From: Caballeronia calidae
GTDB taxonomy: Bacteria > Pseudomonadota > Gammaproteobacteria > Burkholderiales > Burkholderiaceae
Assembly: GCF_900044055.2 (NCBI RefSeq)
Contig: NZ_FCOX02000007.1
Coordinates: 62,001-126,000, forward strand
Direction of reading: 5' to 3'
DNA length: 64,000 nt
Below the pieces are notes generated by a model. The model did no database searches. It had not been told where the DNA came from and saw only the letters and a program-made list of their open reading frames with translations. Both the position numbers and the translations under genes were made by a program. This document shows, one piece after another, positions 33,337 through 46,070 of this stretch. Each line of letters begins with the position of its first letter. Position 1 is the stretch's first letter.

Positions 33337-35862
33337 TCACCCGCCCAGCTTCGCCCTCACCACCATGCCCGCCCGCGTCAGCTTCGGCAACTCGCGGTTC
33401 TGCACCACGCTCATGAACCCTGCCCAGTCCTGCGCGAGCGCGGCCTTGTCGACCTTGTTCGTGTCGCCGAGCTTGTAGCGCTCGCCCTGCGTGTATGGCA
33501 ACTCCCACGCCGCGCGATGCCACGCACGTTCCGCGAGCGCCAGCAGCCGCGGATACACCATGTACTCGAACTGCTGATCCGTGCGCATCACTTCGGCCCA
33601 CGCCTGTCCCTGAATGCCTTCGATGCGCGGCGCCGGTCCCGCGCTCGTCACCTCGAACGGCTTGCCGTCGCGATCGGCCATGATCTCCGCGTTCTGCGGC
33701 AGATTGTCCGGCGCGAGCGAAAACGTCTTGAAGCTGTCCGTGGCGTGCGATCCCCAGTAATAGCCGCGCTCGTGCTGATCGAACGCATAGGGGAAATCGA
33801 AGTACAGATAATCCGGCAGCGCGAGCACCGTCTTGTAGCCCTGACCGCTGAGCGACTGCACGGTGTCGGATGCGCCCCAGAATATCGTGTCCCACATCGT
33901 CACCATCACGTTGGACGTCGCGAAATCCTGCGGGCCGTTCGCATGCTTGATGCCGTCCTGCCACGCGGCCATCGTGCCGATGCCGTTCGCGCGCACGATC
34001 TGGCTGACCTCGCGCGCGAACATCGACGGCAATTCGTCCACGGATGCGGCCTTGCCCGATGCGATCAGCGCCGCGCACTGCGGCGAGCGTGCCCACGGCT
34101 TGTCCTGCGCTGCGAGGTTCACGTGGCCCTTGCCTGCGTCAGTGCCGTCGAGCGCCTGAAAGCCCGCGCCGAGCAGGATGTTCTTCGCCTCGTCGCCGCC
34201 GAAGTGCCACACCGAGAGCGGCGCGCCCGCCTCGCGATGCATCGCCGCGATTTCGCCGATCACCTTCGACGCGAAGCGCTGCGCTCCGTCCGAGCATGGA
34301 TTGATGAAGCTGCGCCGGTCGTAGAACTGGACTGTCGTCGTGTTCGACGTATCGGCGGGATCGAGCAGCCGGTAAGCGCTCGCGGCCGTCTGATTACCCT
34401 GCGCACGCAGACGCTGATATCGCGCTTCCAACGAGACGACCGCGGCACGTGCGTGCCCGGGCATGTCGATCTCCGGAATGATCTCGACGAAGTGGTCCGC
34501 CGCATAGCGCACCAGCGCGACATACTCGGCGCGGCTCAGATAGCCGCCACCCGAGCGGTTGTCCGGGCCCGAGGCGAGCTGCGGCAGCAGACACTTCGTT
34601 TCGGTGAGATCGTGGCAGCGTTTCGCACCGATCTCGGTGAGCTCCGGCAGGCCGGGAATCTCGATGCGCCAGCCTTCATCGTCCGACAGATGCAGATGCA
34701 GACGATTGAGCTTGTATGCGCCCATCTGGTCGATCAGCCGGCGCAGCGTGGCGGGCTGCCGGAAGTTGCGCGCGACATCGACGTGCATGCCGCGATGCGT
34801 GTAGCGCGGCGCGTCCTCGATGGTCATCGCGGGCACGCTGCCGCCGCCCGCGGGCGCGAGCGACAGCAGCGTCTCCACGCCGTAGAAGAGCCCGGACGCG
34901 TCGAAAGCATCGACGTTGACGCCCGCCGGCGCGATCGTCAGGCGATAGCCGCCGGAGCGCGCGATGTCGGTGGGCAGCGCGCCGCCCACGATCTGTCCGC
35001 TCACGCGCACGGCCGCGCCGTTCAGGCCGAGCGTCGCGGCGCGCGACTTGAGCGCCGCCGCTTGCGACGCGGTCAATCCGGACACCGACAAATCGATGCC
35101 GCCGACCTGCGCCGCGCCTTCGCCCGGCGCCGAGCGCAGCGCCGCAGGCAGGGCGCGCGCGGCGGTCTGCTGCGCCGATGGCAGCGCGGCTTCCGCGCGG
35201 GCGCGTTGCACTTGGGCGGGCGTCGCGGCGAACGCGGCCGCGTCGTCCGCGCTCGGCGGAATGCGATCGACGTAGCGCGTCTCGTCGTCGGTATCGTTGT
35301 GCTTGAGAATGGCGGGCGTCGCGTTGCCGTCGGCGACGACGTAAGCGCGCGGCAGCAGATCGCTGTATCGCTGATACCAGTACTCCCCGACGAACGGCAC
35401 TTCGATGCGCTCGCCCGCTCCGAGCGTGAAAGCGCCGGCGCTCGGCGTGAGCGCGTAGAGATCGCCCGTGACGTGCTTCCACGCGAACGCCGGATGCTCG
35501 ACCATCAGAATGCGACGAATGCTATGCACGTAGAGCGTCCAGCCGCCCGCGGCGATACTGCGGCCGCCGGTGTTCTCGAGAATCAGCTTGCCGCGCGCGC
35601 AGCTCGCCCAGTCAGCGCCGAGGTCCGCGCAGTTCGTGCCGGATTTCGCCGCATCGTTGGCGTCGATGTCGACGCGCACCATCAGGTTTTCGCCGAGCGC
35701 GGCTGCACGCGCCGTCGGCGACAGATTGTCCGAGCCCGAACTCGAGCTGTCGCCGCAAGCCGTCAAGAAACACGACATCGCGACGAGCGCCGCGCCTGTC
35801 ATCGCCGATAAACGCCGCGATAAATTTAGTTTGCCTAAATGATTTGCTTGAAATTGCCTCAT
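33337..35862 (-). CDS. GH20 beta-N-acetylhexosaminidase (chitobiase-like lipoprotein), short C-terminus
   Basis: An 841-residue predicted outer-envelope lipoprotein that cleaves N-acetylglucosamine from chitooligosaccharides. The start at 35862 has GGAGGA about five bases upstream; the signal peptide ends in a lipobox LTAC with Cys near residue 36. Order of domains: an N-terminal carbohydrate-binding chitobiase domain (about 55-210), a GH20b-like domain (about 225-385) and the GH20 barrel (about 390-780). The catalytic pair is in HFGGDEAKN, D557-E558, and the HLSDDEGWRIEI motif is intact. After RELPKL the protein ends within 14 residues, so the Ig-like C-terminal domain of Serratia-type chitobiases is missing. 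The gene stands alone. Confidence 0.92.
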   Translation of the reverse strand: MRQFQANHLGKLNLSRRLSAMTGAALVAMSCFLTACGDSSSSGSDNLSPTARAAALGENLMVRVDIDANDAAKSGTNCADLGADWASCARGKLILENTGGRSIAAGGWTLYVHSIRRILMVEHPAFAWKHVTGDLYALTPSAGAFTLGAGERIEVPFVGEYWYQRYSDLLPRAYVVADGNATPAILKHNDTDDETRYVDRIPPSADDAAAFAATPAQVQRARAEAALPSAQQTAARALPAALRSAPGEGAAQVGGIDLSVSGLTASQAAALKSRAATLGLNGAAVRVSGQIVGGALPTDIARSGGYRLTIAPAGVNVDAFDASGLFYGVETLLSLAPAGGGSVPAMTIEDAPRYTHRGMHVDVARNFRQPATLRRLIDQMGAYKLNRLHLHLSDDEGWRIEIPGLPELTEIGAKRCHDLTETKCLLPQLASGPDNRSGGGYLSRAEYVALVRYAADHFVEIIPEIDMPGHARAAVVSLEARYQRLRAQGNQTAASAYRLLDPADTSNTTTVQFYDRRSFINPCSDGAQRFASKVIGEIAAMHREAGAPLSVWHFGGDEAKNILLGAGFQALDGTDAGKGHVNLAAQDKPWARSPQCAALIASGKAASVDELPSMFAREVSQIVRANGIGTMAAWQDGIKHANGPQDFATSNVMVTMWDTIFWGASDTVQSLSGQGYKTVLALPDYLYFDFPYAFDQHERGYYWGSHATDSFKTFSLAPDNLPQNAEIMADRDGKPFEVTSAGPAPRIEGIQGQAWAEVMRTDQQFEYMVYPRLLALAERAWHRAAWELPYTQGERYKLGDTNKVDKAALAQDWAGFMSVVQNRELPKLTRAGMVVRAKLGG

Positions 35863-35990
35863 ATCTCCTCCGTAAGCCGCGCATCGCGGCGTGCGGATGA
35901 CTATACCCGCAACTTACAGACGCATTATTTTGGGAAAGATGCTGATCGGCAAGGTTGGCGCGGGCAGCGTCGCGGCGAACGTCAAAAGCA

Positions 35991-36022
35991 AAACACCCCG
36001 AAGTGTCGGCTTCGGGGTGTCT
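35991..36022 (-). terminator. Intrinsic terminator of purL
   Basis: A stem ACACCCCGAAG/CTTCGGGGTGT with a six-base loop. On the minus strand it is followed by TTTTGCTTTTG. It begins about 20 bases after the purL stop. Confidence 0.85.
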
Positions 36023-36041
36023 TGTCCGGCGATGAAAGCGA

Positions 36042-39000
36042 TCAGCCGAGGAAGCGTCGCGCGTTCTGGAACACGCGCAGCCACGGGCTGCCGTCGGTGA
36101 TCCAGTCGTCGGGCGTCCAGCTCATCTGCACGTTGCGATGCACGCGCTCCATGTGCGGCATCAGCACGGTGAAGCGGCCATCGGGTGTCGTGACGGACGT
36201 GATGCCCTGCGGCGAGCCGTTCGGGTTGAACGGATACTGCTCGGTCGCATTGCCGCGATGATCGACGTAGCGCATCGCGACGAGCGCCTTGCTCTGGTCG
36301 CCCTGCTGCGAGAAGTCCGCGAAGCCTTCGCCGTGCGCGACCGCGACCGGAATGCGCGAGCCTTCCATGCCGGCGAAGAAGATCGACGGCGAGCTCTGCA
36401 CCTCGACGAGCGAGAAGCGCGCCTCGAACTGCTCCGACTTGTTGCGCGTGAACTTCGGCCAGTTTTCCGCGCCGGGGATGATCGACGCCAGGCTCGACAA
36501 CATCTGGCAGCCGTTGCAGATGCCGAGCGCGAACGTATCCGGACGCGCGAAGAATGCGGCGAACATGTCGGCCAGTTGCGCGTTGAAGCGGATCGTCTTC
36601 GCCCAGCCCTCGCCCGCGCCGAGCACGTCGCCGTACGAGAAGCCGCCGCACGCGACCGCGCCCGCGAAATCGGCGAGCGTCGCGCGGCCTTCGAGCAGGT
36701 CGCTCATGTGGACGTCGTGGGCGTCGAAGCCGGCGCGGTCGAACGCATAGGCCGTCTCCAGATGCGAATTCACGCCCTGCTCTCGCAGGATCGCGACACG
36801 CGGACGGGCCTTCGTCGCAATAAAAGGTGCGGCGACATCTTCAGCCGGATCGAAGGTCAGCACCGGCGAGATGCCCGGATCGGCGGCATCGAGCAGCGCG
36901 TCGTATTCGGCATCCGCGCAGGCCGGATTGTCGCGCAGACGCGCAATGCGCCAGCTCACTTCGCTCCACGCGCGATGCAGCTCGACACGCGGCGCATCGA
37001 AGATCTTCTTCGCGTCGCGATAGATCTCGATCGCGCCGCTCTCGTTCGGCTTGCCGATGACATGCGAGCACGCCGACAAACCGTGTTCGCGCAGCGCGCC
37101 GAGCACCGCGTCACGGTCCGACGCGCGCACCTGCACCACCGCGCCCAGCTCTTCCGAGAACAGCGCGCGGATCGTGCGATCGTCGCGGCGGCCGCTCGTC
37201 TGCTTCGCCCAGTCCTTTGCGTCGCCATAATCCGATTCGTGCTCCGCGTCGAGCGTCAGCATGTCGACGTTCAGCGACACGCCCACGTGGCCCGCGAACG
37301 CCATTTCGCAGACCGTCGCCCACAGGCCGCCGTCGGAGCGGTCGTGGTAGGCGAGCAGCTTGCCGTCGGCGTTGAGCGCCTGGATCGCGGCGAAGAAGCG
37401 CTTCAGGTCTTCGGGATCGTCGACATCCGGCACCGCGTCGCCGACTTGCTGCGTCACCTGCGCGAGGATGCTGCCGCCCATGCGGTTGCGGCCGCGGCCG
37501 AGATCGATCGCGATCAGCACCGTGTTCGCATCGTCGACGAGCTGCGGCGTCAGATGGCGGCGCACGTCTTCGACCGGCGCGAACGCCGAGATGATCAGCG
37601 ACACCGGCGACACGACTTCGCGCGCACCGCCGCGTGCGTCCTGCCACTTCGTGCGCATCGACAGCGAATCCTTGCCGACCGGAATGCTGATGCCGAGCGC
37701 CGGGCACAGCTCCATGCCGATCGCCTTCACGGTGTCGTAGAGCGCCGCGTCTTCGCCCGCGCTGCCGCACGCGGCCATCCAGTTCGCGGACAGCTTGAGC
37801 TTGTTCAGCGATTCGATCGGCGCCGATGCGATGTTCGTCACCGCTTCGCCCACCGCCATGCGGCCGGACGCGGGCGCGTCGATGACGGCGAGCGGCGTGC
37901 GCTCGGCCATCGTCATGGCTTCGCCACGGAAGCCTGCGTAGTCCATCGTCGTGACCGCGCAATCCGCAACGGGCACCTGCCACGGACCGACGAACTGATC
38001 GCGCGCGGTCGTGCCGCCGACCGAGCGGTCGCCGATCGTGATGAGGAACGACTTGCTCGCGACTGTCGGATGCTTCAGCACATCGACCGCGACGTCCGAC
38101 AGCGGCAGGCCGGTCACATCGACGGGCGTGAATTGCGCGCCTTCGCGCTTCACGTCGCGATGCATCTTGGGCGGCTTGCCGAGCAGCACGTCCATGGGCA
38201 TGTCGACGGGTTCCTGGCCGTCGTTGGCTTCGTCGATGAGCTTCAGCTGACGCGCTTCCGTCGCCACGCCGACGACCGCCACCGGGCAGCGCTCGCGCTC
38301 GCAGATGGCCTGGAACGCGGGAAGATCGGCGGGCGAGATCGCCAGCACATAGCGCTCTTGCGCCTCGTTCGACCAGATTTCGCGCGGCGACAAGCCGCTT
38401 TCTTCCAGTTGCACCTTGCGCAGCTCGAAGCGCGCGCCCTTGCCCGCGCCATCGACGAGTTCCGGGAACGCGTTCGAGATGCCGCCCGCGCCGACGTCGT
38501 GGATAGACAGGATCGGATTGCCTTCGCCCATCTGCCAGCAGGTGTTGATGACTTCCTGCGCGCGGCGCTGGATTTCCGGATTGCCGCGCTGGACCGAATC
38601 GAAATCGAGTTGGGCGGTGTTCGCGCCGGTGGCCATCGACGACGCCGCGCCGCCGCCCATGCCGATGCGCATGCCCGGGCCGCCGATCTGGATCAGCAGC
38701 GTGCCGGCCGGCAGATCGTGCTTGTGCGTGTGCTGGTCGGAAATATTGCCGATGCCGCCCGCGATCATGATCGGCTTGTGATAGCCGCGCACGCGGCCCG
38801 CGACGTTCTGTTCGTACGTGCGGAAATAGCCGCCGAGGTTCGGACGGCCGAATTCGTTGTTGAAGGCGGCGGCGCCGATCGGCCCGTCGATCATGATCTG
38901 CAGCGGCGACGCGATGCGATCCGGGCGGCCATACGGCTCGTTCTTGTCGGCGGGGTTGCGCGATGTCAGCGGAACGGCGGAGTCGCGGTCGTTTTCCCAT

Positions 39001-40079
39001 TTCTCGCGCGCGTCGGGCAGATCGAGGTTCGACACCGTGAAGCCCGCGAGACCGGCCTTCGGGCGCGCGCCGCGCCCCGTCGCGCCTTCGTCGCGGATTT
39101 CGCCGCCGGAGCCGGTCGCCGCGCCCGCGAATGGCGAAATGGCCGTCGGGTGATTGTGCGTCTCGACCTTCATCAGCGTGTGCGTCATCTCTTCGTGACG
39201 CCGATACTGCTCGTCGGCGCCGCGCGGGAACCAGCGCTCGGCCATGCCGCCCTGCATGATCGCCGAGTTGTCCGAATACGCGACGATCGTGCCCGCGTGA
39301 TTCAGCTTCTCGGTATTGCGGATCATCTGGAACAGCGACATGTCCTGCTTCTCGCCGTCGATGGTCCATTCGCCGTTGAAAATCTTGTGGCGGCAGTGCT
39401 CGCTGTTGGCCTGCGCGAACATCATCAGCTCGACGTCGGTCGGATTGCGCTTCAGCGCTTCGAACGCGCTCACCAGATAGTCGATCTCGTCTTCGGCCAG
39501 CGCGAGGCCGAGCTCCGTGTTCGCGGCTTCGAGCGCCTTGCGACCCGCGCCGATGATGTCGACCGTCTGCAACGGCTTCGCGGGCAGTTCGTCGAACAGA
39601 TGCAGCGCCTGATCGCGCGAGGCCGCGACGCTTTCCGTCATGCGGTCGTGCAGCGCATCGGCGACGGCCGCGCGCGCCTCGTCCGACAGCGCCTTCTTGC
39701 CGCCGAGAAAGCCGCTTTTCATGATGACCGAGTACTCGACGCCGCGCTCGATGCGCCGCACCTTGTCGAGCCCGCAGTGATGAGCGATGTCGGTCGCCTT
39801 GCTCGCCCACGGCGAAACGGTGCCGAAGCGCGGCACGACCATGAAGGTCTCGACGTGGCCGCGCTCCTTCGATTCCTCGAACGGCGCGCCGTAGTGCATC
39901 AGCGCCTCGATGCGGCCGTTGTCATCGTCCGTGAGCGGCTCGGACGCGTTGACGAAATGCAGGAACTGGCCGCGCACGCCGACGATATTCGCGTCGATGC
40001 GGGCGAGCGTTTCGAGCAGGCGGGTCTGACGGAAATCGGAGAGGGCCGAAGCGCCGGGGAAACACGAGAAGTGGGCCAT
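36042..40079 (-). CDS. purL: Phosphoribosylformylglycinamidine synthase (single-chain FGAM synthase)
   Basis: A 1345-residue enzyme of de novo purine synthesis converting FGAR to FGAM with glutamine and ATP. It is the large single-chain form of gamma-proteobacteria and Burkholderia. Order: an N-terminal PurS-like domain ([13 protein letters not shown] onward), a linker, two AIRS-like synthase halves ([15 protein letters not shown] near 300; [19 protein letters not shown] near 520) and a C-terminal glutamine amidotransferase with nucleophile CNGCQML near residue 1185. The ATG at 40079 is chosen by homology; the frame is open 113 residues further upstream without family similarity. A TATAAT box lies about 115 bases upstream, and a terminator follows the stop. 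Confidence 0.96.
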   Translation of the reverse strand: MAHFSCFPGASALSDFRQTRLLETLARIDANIVGVRGQFLHFVNASEPLTDDDNGRIEALMHYGAPFEESKERGHVETFMVVPRFGTVSPWASKATDIAHHCGLDKVRRIERGVEYSVIMKSGFLGGKKALSDEARAAVADALHDRMTESVAASRDQALHLFDELPAKPLQTVDIIGAGRKALEAANTELGLALAEDEIDYLVSAFEALKRNPTDVELMMFAQANSEHCRHKIFNGEWTIDGEKQDMSLFQMIRNTEKLNHAGTIVAYSDNSAIMQGGMAERWFPRGADEQYRRHEEMTHTLMKVETHNHPTAISPFAGAATGSGGEIRDEGATGRGARPKAGLAGFTVSNLDLPDAREKWENDRDSAVPLTSRNPADKNEPYGRPDRIASPLQIMIDGPIGAAAFNNEFGRPNLGGYFRTYEQNVAGRVRGYHKPIMIAGGIGNISDQHTHKHDLPAGTLLIQIGGPGMRIGMGGGAASSMATGANTAQLDFDSVQRGNPEIQRRAQEVINTCWQMGEGNPILSIHDVGAGGISNAFPELVDGAGKGARFELRKVQLEESGLSPREIWSNEAQERYVLAISPADLPAFQAICERERCPVAVVGVATEARQLKLIDEANDGQEPVDMPMDVLLGKPPKMHRDVKREGAQFTPVDVTGLPLSDVAVDVLKHPTVASKSFLITIGDRSVGGTTARDQFVGPWQVPVADCAVTTMDYAGFRGEAMTMAERTPLAVIDAPASGRMAVGEAVTNIASAPIESLNKLKLSANWMAACGSAGEDAALYDTVKAIGMELCPALGISIPVGKDSLSMRTKWQDARGGAREVVSPVSLIISAFAPVEDVRRHLTPQLVDDANTVLIAIDLGRGRNRMGGSILAQVTQQVGDAVPDVDDPEDLKRFFAAIQALNADGKLLAYHDRSDGGLWATVCEMAFAGHVGVSLNVDMLTLDAEHESDYGDAKDWAKQTSGRRDDRTIRALFSEELGAVVQVRASDRDAVLGALREHGLSACSHVIGKPNESGAIEIYRDAKKIFDAPRVELHRAWSEVSWRIARLRDNPACADAEYDALLDAADPGISPVLTFDPAEDVAAPFIATKARPRVAILREQGVNSHLETAYAFDRAGFDAHDVHMSDLLEGRATLADFAGAVACGGFSYGDVLGAGEGWAKTIRFNAQLADMFAAFFARPDTFALGICNGCQMLSSLASIIPGAENWPKFTRNKSEQFEARFSLVEVQSSPSIFFAGMEGSRIPVAVAHGEGFADFSQQGDQSKALVAMRYVDHRGNATEQYPFNPNGSPQGITSVTTPDGRFTVLMPHMERVHRNVQMSWTPDDWITDGSPWLRVFQNARRFLG

Positions 40080-40518
40080 TGTGACGATGCGTCGATGACG
40101 TCTGTGTGCCGCTCGCGCGCCTCGCAAAATCCAGAACTTTCGCAAATTCGGATTCGAGCACGCAAAACGGCGTGAGGCGAAAGGAAGACCGCGATTATAA
40201 CCCGGAAGCGTCTCGAAATCGGCCCGGGCGGACCGTCCGGGCGCCCTGCGGCAGCGGCCACGCCACGGCAGACGCGTCGCTGCGCATCCCGAAATTACCT
40301 TCGCGCGCCACGAGACGGGCCTGCAGGGCGGTTCGCGCGCCGGATCGACGCGCCGTCTACGGTCCCCCGCGAACGATTTTGGCGCTATCATGGCGCGCTT
40401 TCTCCGGGCCCGGCGCACGCGGCACGCCGCCGGTCCTTCGTTCCACTGAACGCGTCACGCGCGCTCGCGCGTCGCGCCACGCAGCACTGCAATCTCGCGC
40501 CTTCGGGCACAAAAAGTC
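40080..40518. other. 439-base divergent intergenic region upstream of purL
   Basis: No believable gene is seen. It holds the purL leader and promoter side on the left and the promoter region of the FAD oxidoreductase on the right. Several short GC-rich palindromes occur (for example near 40225-40242), but no known operator is recognised. Confidence 0.6.
40194..40199 (-). promoter_or_regulatory. Consensus -10 box upstream of purL
   Basis: A perfect TATAAT on the minus strand, 115 bases before the purL ATG. The expected -35 position has no good match, so an activator or an extended element may be needed, or the box may be fortuitous. Confidence 0.4.
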
Positions 40519-41811
40519 ATGGATGTCATCGTCATCGGCGGAGGAATCGCCGGCATCGCCACCGCCTGGCAGCTGCACGCGGCCGGCCTCAGCGTCTGCG
40601 TGATCGAACGCCACGCGACCGTCGCGCAGGGCGCCACCTATGGCCAGGGCGGCCCGCTCCTGCCCTCGCCGCTCGACGTCTGGTACGGGCCGACGTTCCT
40701 GGCGTCGAGCCGCTCGAAGCAAAGCGGCATGGTGGTCAAGACCGGCTTCGACTCCGCCGCGCGCGATTTCGTCAGGCAGCTCGCGATGCTGCGCGACCCC
40801 GAGGCGTTCGCCGCGCAGTACGCGCACATGCAGGCGCTCGTCGATGTGTCGCGGCGCGTAATCGCGGACATCGAAAGCCGTCTGGAACTCGATTTCGAGC
40901 AGCGCCGCGGCATGCTGCACGTGTTCCGGCAGCCGCGCGAGCTCGAGGAGGCGCAACCCGCCATCGACCTGCTCAAGCGCTTCAAGGTGCCGCATCGGCT
41001 GCTGACGCCCGAGGAATGCGTCGCGATCGAGCCGTCCGTGCCCGACTATCCCGAATTCGCGGGCGGCGTGCTGCTGCCCGACGAGCGCACGGCGAACTGC
41101 CCGCTCTTCACCAAGCAACTGAAGCAGGTGCTCGAAGACGGCGGCGTGCAGTTCCGCATGCACCGCGCGGTCGCGTCGGTGCGTCTGGACGGCGCGCGCG
41201 CCGCGGTCGAGCTCGCCGATCCGAACGAGGGCAAGAAGCGCTCCGCCGATGTCGAACTGATCACGGCGGATGCGATCGTCGTCGCGGCGGGCACCGGCAC
41301 GCCCGCACTCATCGGCGGCATCAAGTCGGCGGCGTCGCTCTTTCCGCTGCGCGTGCACACGCTCACCGCGCCCGTCGCCTACGAGGAGCGCGCGCCGCAT
41401 CTCACCGTCGTCGATTCGATCAAGCGCATCACGATGTCGCGCGTGAACCAGCGCCTGCGCGTGGGCGGCGCGGGCGTCCTTCAGAGCGCGTCGAAGGCCG
41501 ACAAGCCGCTCGACGCCGCCCTCTCCCGCCGCGCGCTCGATCTGCTCGGCCAGGGCACGCACGACTGGATCCCGGGCGCGGCGCGGGTATCCGCTGCGCG
41601 CGCGTGGGACGGTCTGCGGCTCGTTTCCGCCGACGGCCTGCCGGTGGTCGGCGCGACGCGTCATCCGCGGCTTTTCGTCAACGCGGCGCACGGCCCGGCG
41701 GGCTGGGGCCTCGCGTGCGGGTCTGCTAAAGTGGTCGCGGATCTCGTCTCCGGCGTCACGCCCGACATTCCCGCCGACACGCTCGCCGCGCTGAGCCTCG
41801 AACGCTTCTAG
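40519..41811 (+). CDS. FAD-dependent oxidoreductase, D-amino-acid dehydrogenase (DadA)-like
   Basis: A 430-residue flavoprotein of the DAO superfamily. The FAD-binding Rossmann motif VIGGGIAGIATAWQLHAAG is at residues 5-23, followed by the acidic residue in VIERH. The C-terminal FAD contact is in AARAWDGLRLVSADGLPVVG and NAAHGPAGWGLACGS. It resembles DadA, which oxidises D-amino acids to 2-oxo acids at the membrane, but the exact substrate is not proven. The N-terminus (MDVIVIGGG) fixes the start at 40519, though the ribosome binding site is weak. The nnr gene follows 13 bases later. Confidence 0.88.
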   Translation: MDVIVIGGGIAGIATAWQLHAAGLSVCVIERHATVAQGATYGQGGPLLPSPLDVWYGPTFLASSRSKQSGMVVKTGFDSAARDFVRQLAMLRDPEAFAAQYAHMQALVDVSRRVIADIESRLELDFEQRRGMLHVFRQPRELEEAQPAIDLLKRFKVPHRLLTPEECVAIEPSVPDYPEFAGGVLLPDERTANCPLFTKQLKQVLEDGGVQFRMHRAVASVRLDGARAAVELADPNEGKKRSADVELITADAIVVAAGTGTPALIGGIKSAASLFPLRVHTLTAPVAYEERAPHLTVVDSIKRITMSRVNQRLRVGGAGVLQSASKADKPLDAALSRRALDLLGQGTHDWIPGAARVSAARAWDGLRLVSADGLPVVGATRHPRLFVNAAHGPAGWGLACGSAKVVADLVSGVTPDIPADTLAALSLERF

Positions 41812-41824
41812 CGGCGCATCGGCG

Positions 41825-43486
41825 ATGCACGCGGCCCGCATGGCCGCGACGGGCACGCTTGCTGCAAGCGACGCCGGGTTTCCGAACGACTTCGAGCCCC
41901 TTCCGTCCGCCGCCATGACCGCTGCCCGTTCCCCCTACTTCACCCCGAAAGACGATCCGCTCGCGCTGCTGACGCTGGCCGAGCTGCGCACGCTCGAAGC
42001 GCGCGCCGCCGCCGCGCTGCCGCCTCACACGCTGATGGCGCGTGCGGGCGCGGCCGCGGCCCAATGCCTGATCGATCTGTTCGAGCACGATCCCGATTCG
42101 CGCGCGCGGCCCGTCTGGCTCGCGGCCGGCCCCGGTAATAACGGCGGCGACGCGCTCGTGATGGCCGAGCGCCTGCATCGCGCGGGCATCGCGGTGCGCG
42201 TGTGCATGCCCGTCGAGGTCAAGCCCGACGATGCCCGCTGGGCGCTCGAATCGGCGCGTGCGGCGGGCGTGCCGATCGACAGCCAGCCGCCCGCGTCGTT
42301 CGACGGCTTCGGCTGGCTCGTCGACGGCATGTTCGGCATCGGTCTCACGCGGCCGCTCGAAGGCGTGTTCGCGGATATCGCCGCACGCATGACGCGCCGG
42401 TCGCGCCAGGCGCACGACGGCGGCCGCGTGCTCGCGCTCGACGTGCCGAGCGGCCTGAACAGCGACACCGGCGCGTCCGTGAGCGGCGGCGAGGCGGTGC
42501 GCGCGACGGACACCATCACCTTCATCGGCGCGAAGCCGGGGCATTTCACGTCGCAAGGGCGCGATCTGACGGGACGTCTCTTCGTCGCGACGATCGAGGT
42601 CGAGGCGAGCGTCGCGCCGTCGATCGTGCTCAACACGCCCGCACTCTTCGGCGCCTGCATGCCGCCGCGCGACAACGCGACCAACAAGGGCACGTTCGGC
42701 TCGCTCGCGGTGATCGGCGGCGACACGGGCATGTGCGGCGCGCCGATCCTCGCGGCGCGCATGGCGCTCTACGGCGGCGCGGGCAAGGTGCATGTCGCGT
42801 TTCTCGGCGATGGCTTTCCGCCTTACGATCCGCCGCATCCGGAACTCATGCTGCATCGCGCCGACGGCTTCGCGCTCGACAAGATGGACGCGCTGTCGAT
42901 CGGCTGCGGCATGGGCACGAGCGAGCGCGCGAAGCACGTGCTCGCGGACGTGCTCGAGCTCGATGTCCCCAAGCTGCTCGATGCCGATGCGCTCAATCTC
43001 GTCGCGAAAGACGACGCGCTCGCGTCCGCCGTGGCCGCGCGCGGCGCGCAAGGCGATCCGTGCATCCTGACGCCGCATCCGCTCGAAGCGGCGCGGCTGC
43101 TGCAAACCGACGCCAAGGCGGTTCAGGCCGACCGCATCGCCGCCGCGCGCCAGCTGGCCGCGCGCTATGCGTCGATCGCGGTGGTCAAAGGCTCGGGCAC
43201 GGTGATCGCGTCGCCGGACGGCCGCGTCGCCGTGAATCCGACCGGCAACGCCGGACTCGCGTCGGGCGGCACCGGCGACGTGCTCGGCGGTTTGATCGGA
43301 GCATTGCTCGCGCAGAAGCTGCCCGCCTACGAAGCCGCGCTCGCGGGCGTGTATCTGCACGGTCTGGCCGCGCAGACGCTCACCGATGACGGCATCGGCC
43401 CGGCGGGACTGACCGCGGGCGAACTCGCGCCGGCGGTGCGCGGTCTCATCAACCGCCGTTTCTACGCGGAGCACGCGCGAAGCTGA
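41825..43486 (+). CDS. nnr: Bifunctional NAD(P)H-hydrate repair enzyme (epimerase/dehydratase)
   Basis: A 553-residue protein from the first ATG; an ATG at 41915 (MTAARSPYFTPKD) is equally or more likely and gives 523 residues. The N-terminal half is the YjeF_N NAD(P)HX epimerase (GPGNNGGDALVMAERL near 101-116). The C-terminal half is the ADP/ATP-dependent NAD(P)HX dehydratase of the ribokinase-like fold (CILTPHPLEAARLL, VKGSGTVIASPDGR and GNAGLASGGTGDVLGG). It repairs hydrated NAD(P)H, protecting metabolism in the cytoplasm. It follows the flavoprotein gene by 13 bases. An internal SDTGASVSGGEAVRATDTI stretch matches the family hinge. Confidence 0.92.
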   Translation: MHAARMAATGTLAASDAGFPNDFEPLPSAAMTAARSPYFTPKDDPLALLTLAELRTLEARAAAALPPHTLMARAGAAAAQCLIDLFEHDPDSRARPVWLAAGPGNNGGDALVMAERLHRAGIAVRVCMPVEVKPDDARWALESARAAGVPIDSQPPASFDGFGWLVDGMFGIGLTRPLEGVFADIAARMTRRSRQAHDGGRVLALDVPSGLNSDTGASVSGGEAVRATDTITFIGAKPGHFTSQGRDLTGRLFVATIEVEASVAPSIVLNTPALFGACMPPRDNATNKGTFGSLAVIGGDTGMCGAPILAARMALYGGAGKVHVAFLGDGFPPYDPPHPELMLHRADGFALDKMDALSIGCGMGTSERAKHVLADVLELDVPKLLDADALNLVAKDDALASAVAARGAQGDPCILTPHPLEAARLLQTDAKAVQADRIAAARQLAARYASIAVVKGSGTVIASPDGRVAVNPTGNAGLASGGTGDVLGGLIGALLAQKLPAYEAALAGVYLHGLAAQTLTDDGIGPAGLTAGELAPAVRGLINRRFYAEHARS

Positions 43487-43683
43487 GCGCGATCGCGCGC
43501 CTCGCCTTGCCCACCGACGTAACGCTTTGCAAGCATCCGTTCATGCATCGTCGCTATACTCTTTTTTGATTCGGGCAACCGCGGCGTGTTTAGTCGCGTT
43601 CACCAAACGCGACACGCACAGGCAAGCCGGGCCGCAATCGCACGAACGTATTCCTCTGTCAATCTCAGACTAACGGACCGCTC

Positions 43684-45318
<1,635 letters not shown>

Positions 45319-45338
45319 GGCGCGCGTTGAGGCATGTG

Positions 45339-45370
45339 GCCCGCAGCGCGTGCGCGTTGCGGGCTTTTTT
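45339..45370 (+). terminator. Intrinsic terminator of pgi
   Basis: A stem GCCCGCAGCGC/GCGTTGCGGGC followed by TTTTTT. The U-run overlaps the stop codon of the convergent ABC ATPase gene (45369-45371). Confidence 0.85.
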
Positions 45371-46070
45371 ACACGCTCAGGCCGTTGACGAGCCGTCCCG
45401 CTTCGATCGTCACCGTGGCGTCGCAGCGCTCGGCGAGTTCCGCATCGTGCGTGACGAGCACGAGCGTCGCGCCGTTGCGGCGGTTCATCTCGAACATCAG
45501 ATCGATGATCGCGTAACCCGTGGCGGCATCGAGACTGCCGGTGGGCTCGTCGGCGAAAAGCACGGCCGGATGCGTGACGAACGCGCGCGCGAGCGCGACG
45601 CGCTGTTGCTCGCCGCCGGACAGCAGCTTGGGATAATGGCCCGTGCGCTGGGACAGCCCGACCTGATCGAGCAGCGAGCGTGCACGCGCCGCGATCTCGC
45701 TATGCGGCATCTCGGCGCGCAGTTCGAGCGGCAGCATCACGTTTTCGAGCGCGGTCAGATGCGGCATCAACTGGAACGACTGGAACACGAAGCCGACGGC
45801 GCCGCTTCTGAGCGCGGCGCGCTCGTCTTCGTTCAAGGTGGACAGCTCCTTGCCGAGCAGACGAACCGAGCCCTCGCTCGCGCTGTCCAATCCGGCGAGC
45901 AGGCCGAGCAAGGTCGACTTGCCCGAGCCCGATGCGCCGACGATCGCCACGCTGCTGCCCTTCGCGATCGACAGATCGATCTGATCGAGAATCGTGAGCT
46001 CGCCCGTTGCGTCCTTCACCCGCTTGCTTAATCCCCGTACTTCGATGACCGGCTCGATATTGTTTTGCAT
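45369..46070 (-). CDS. LolD/YbbA-type ABC transporter ATP-binding protein
   Basis: A 233-residue ATPase of the MacB/LolD/YbbA class. Walker [10 protein letters not shown] is near 45-53, the Q-loop is in [11 protein letters not shown], the signature [15 protein letters not shown] is near 147-161, and Walker B is [11 protein letters not shown]. Divergence from tesA is the same arrangement as ybbA-tesA in E. coli, so it is probably the YbbA orthologue. In E. coli the permease YbbP follows, but here pgi converges immediately downstream, so the partner is missing from this locus. The start overlaps the tesA start at a CATG. Confidence 0.88.
   Translation of the reverse strand: MQNNIEPVIEVRGLSKRVKDATGELTILDQIDLSIAKGSSVAIVGASGSGKSTLLGLLAGLDSASEGSVRLLGKELSTLNEDERAALRSGAVGFVFQSFQLMPHLTALENVMLPLELRAEMPHSEIAARARSLLDQVGLSQRTGHYPKLLSGGEQQRVALARAFVTHPAVLFADEPTGSLDAATGYAIIDLMFEMNRRNGATLVLVTHDAELAERCDATVTIEAGRLVNGLSV

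Noticed and set aside
36138..40175. A very long open frame on the plus strand opposite purL, about 1345 residues.
   Set aside because: It mirrors purL almost completely, is Arg/Ala/His-rich with no domain, and arises from GC-rich third positions of the real gene.
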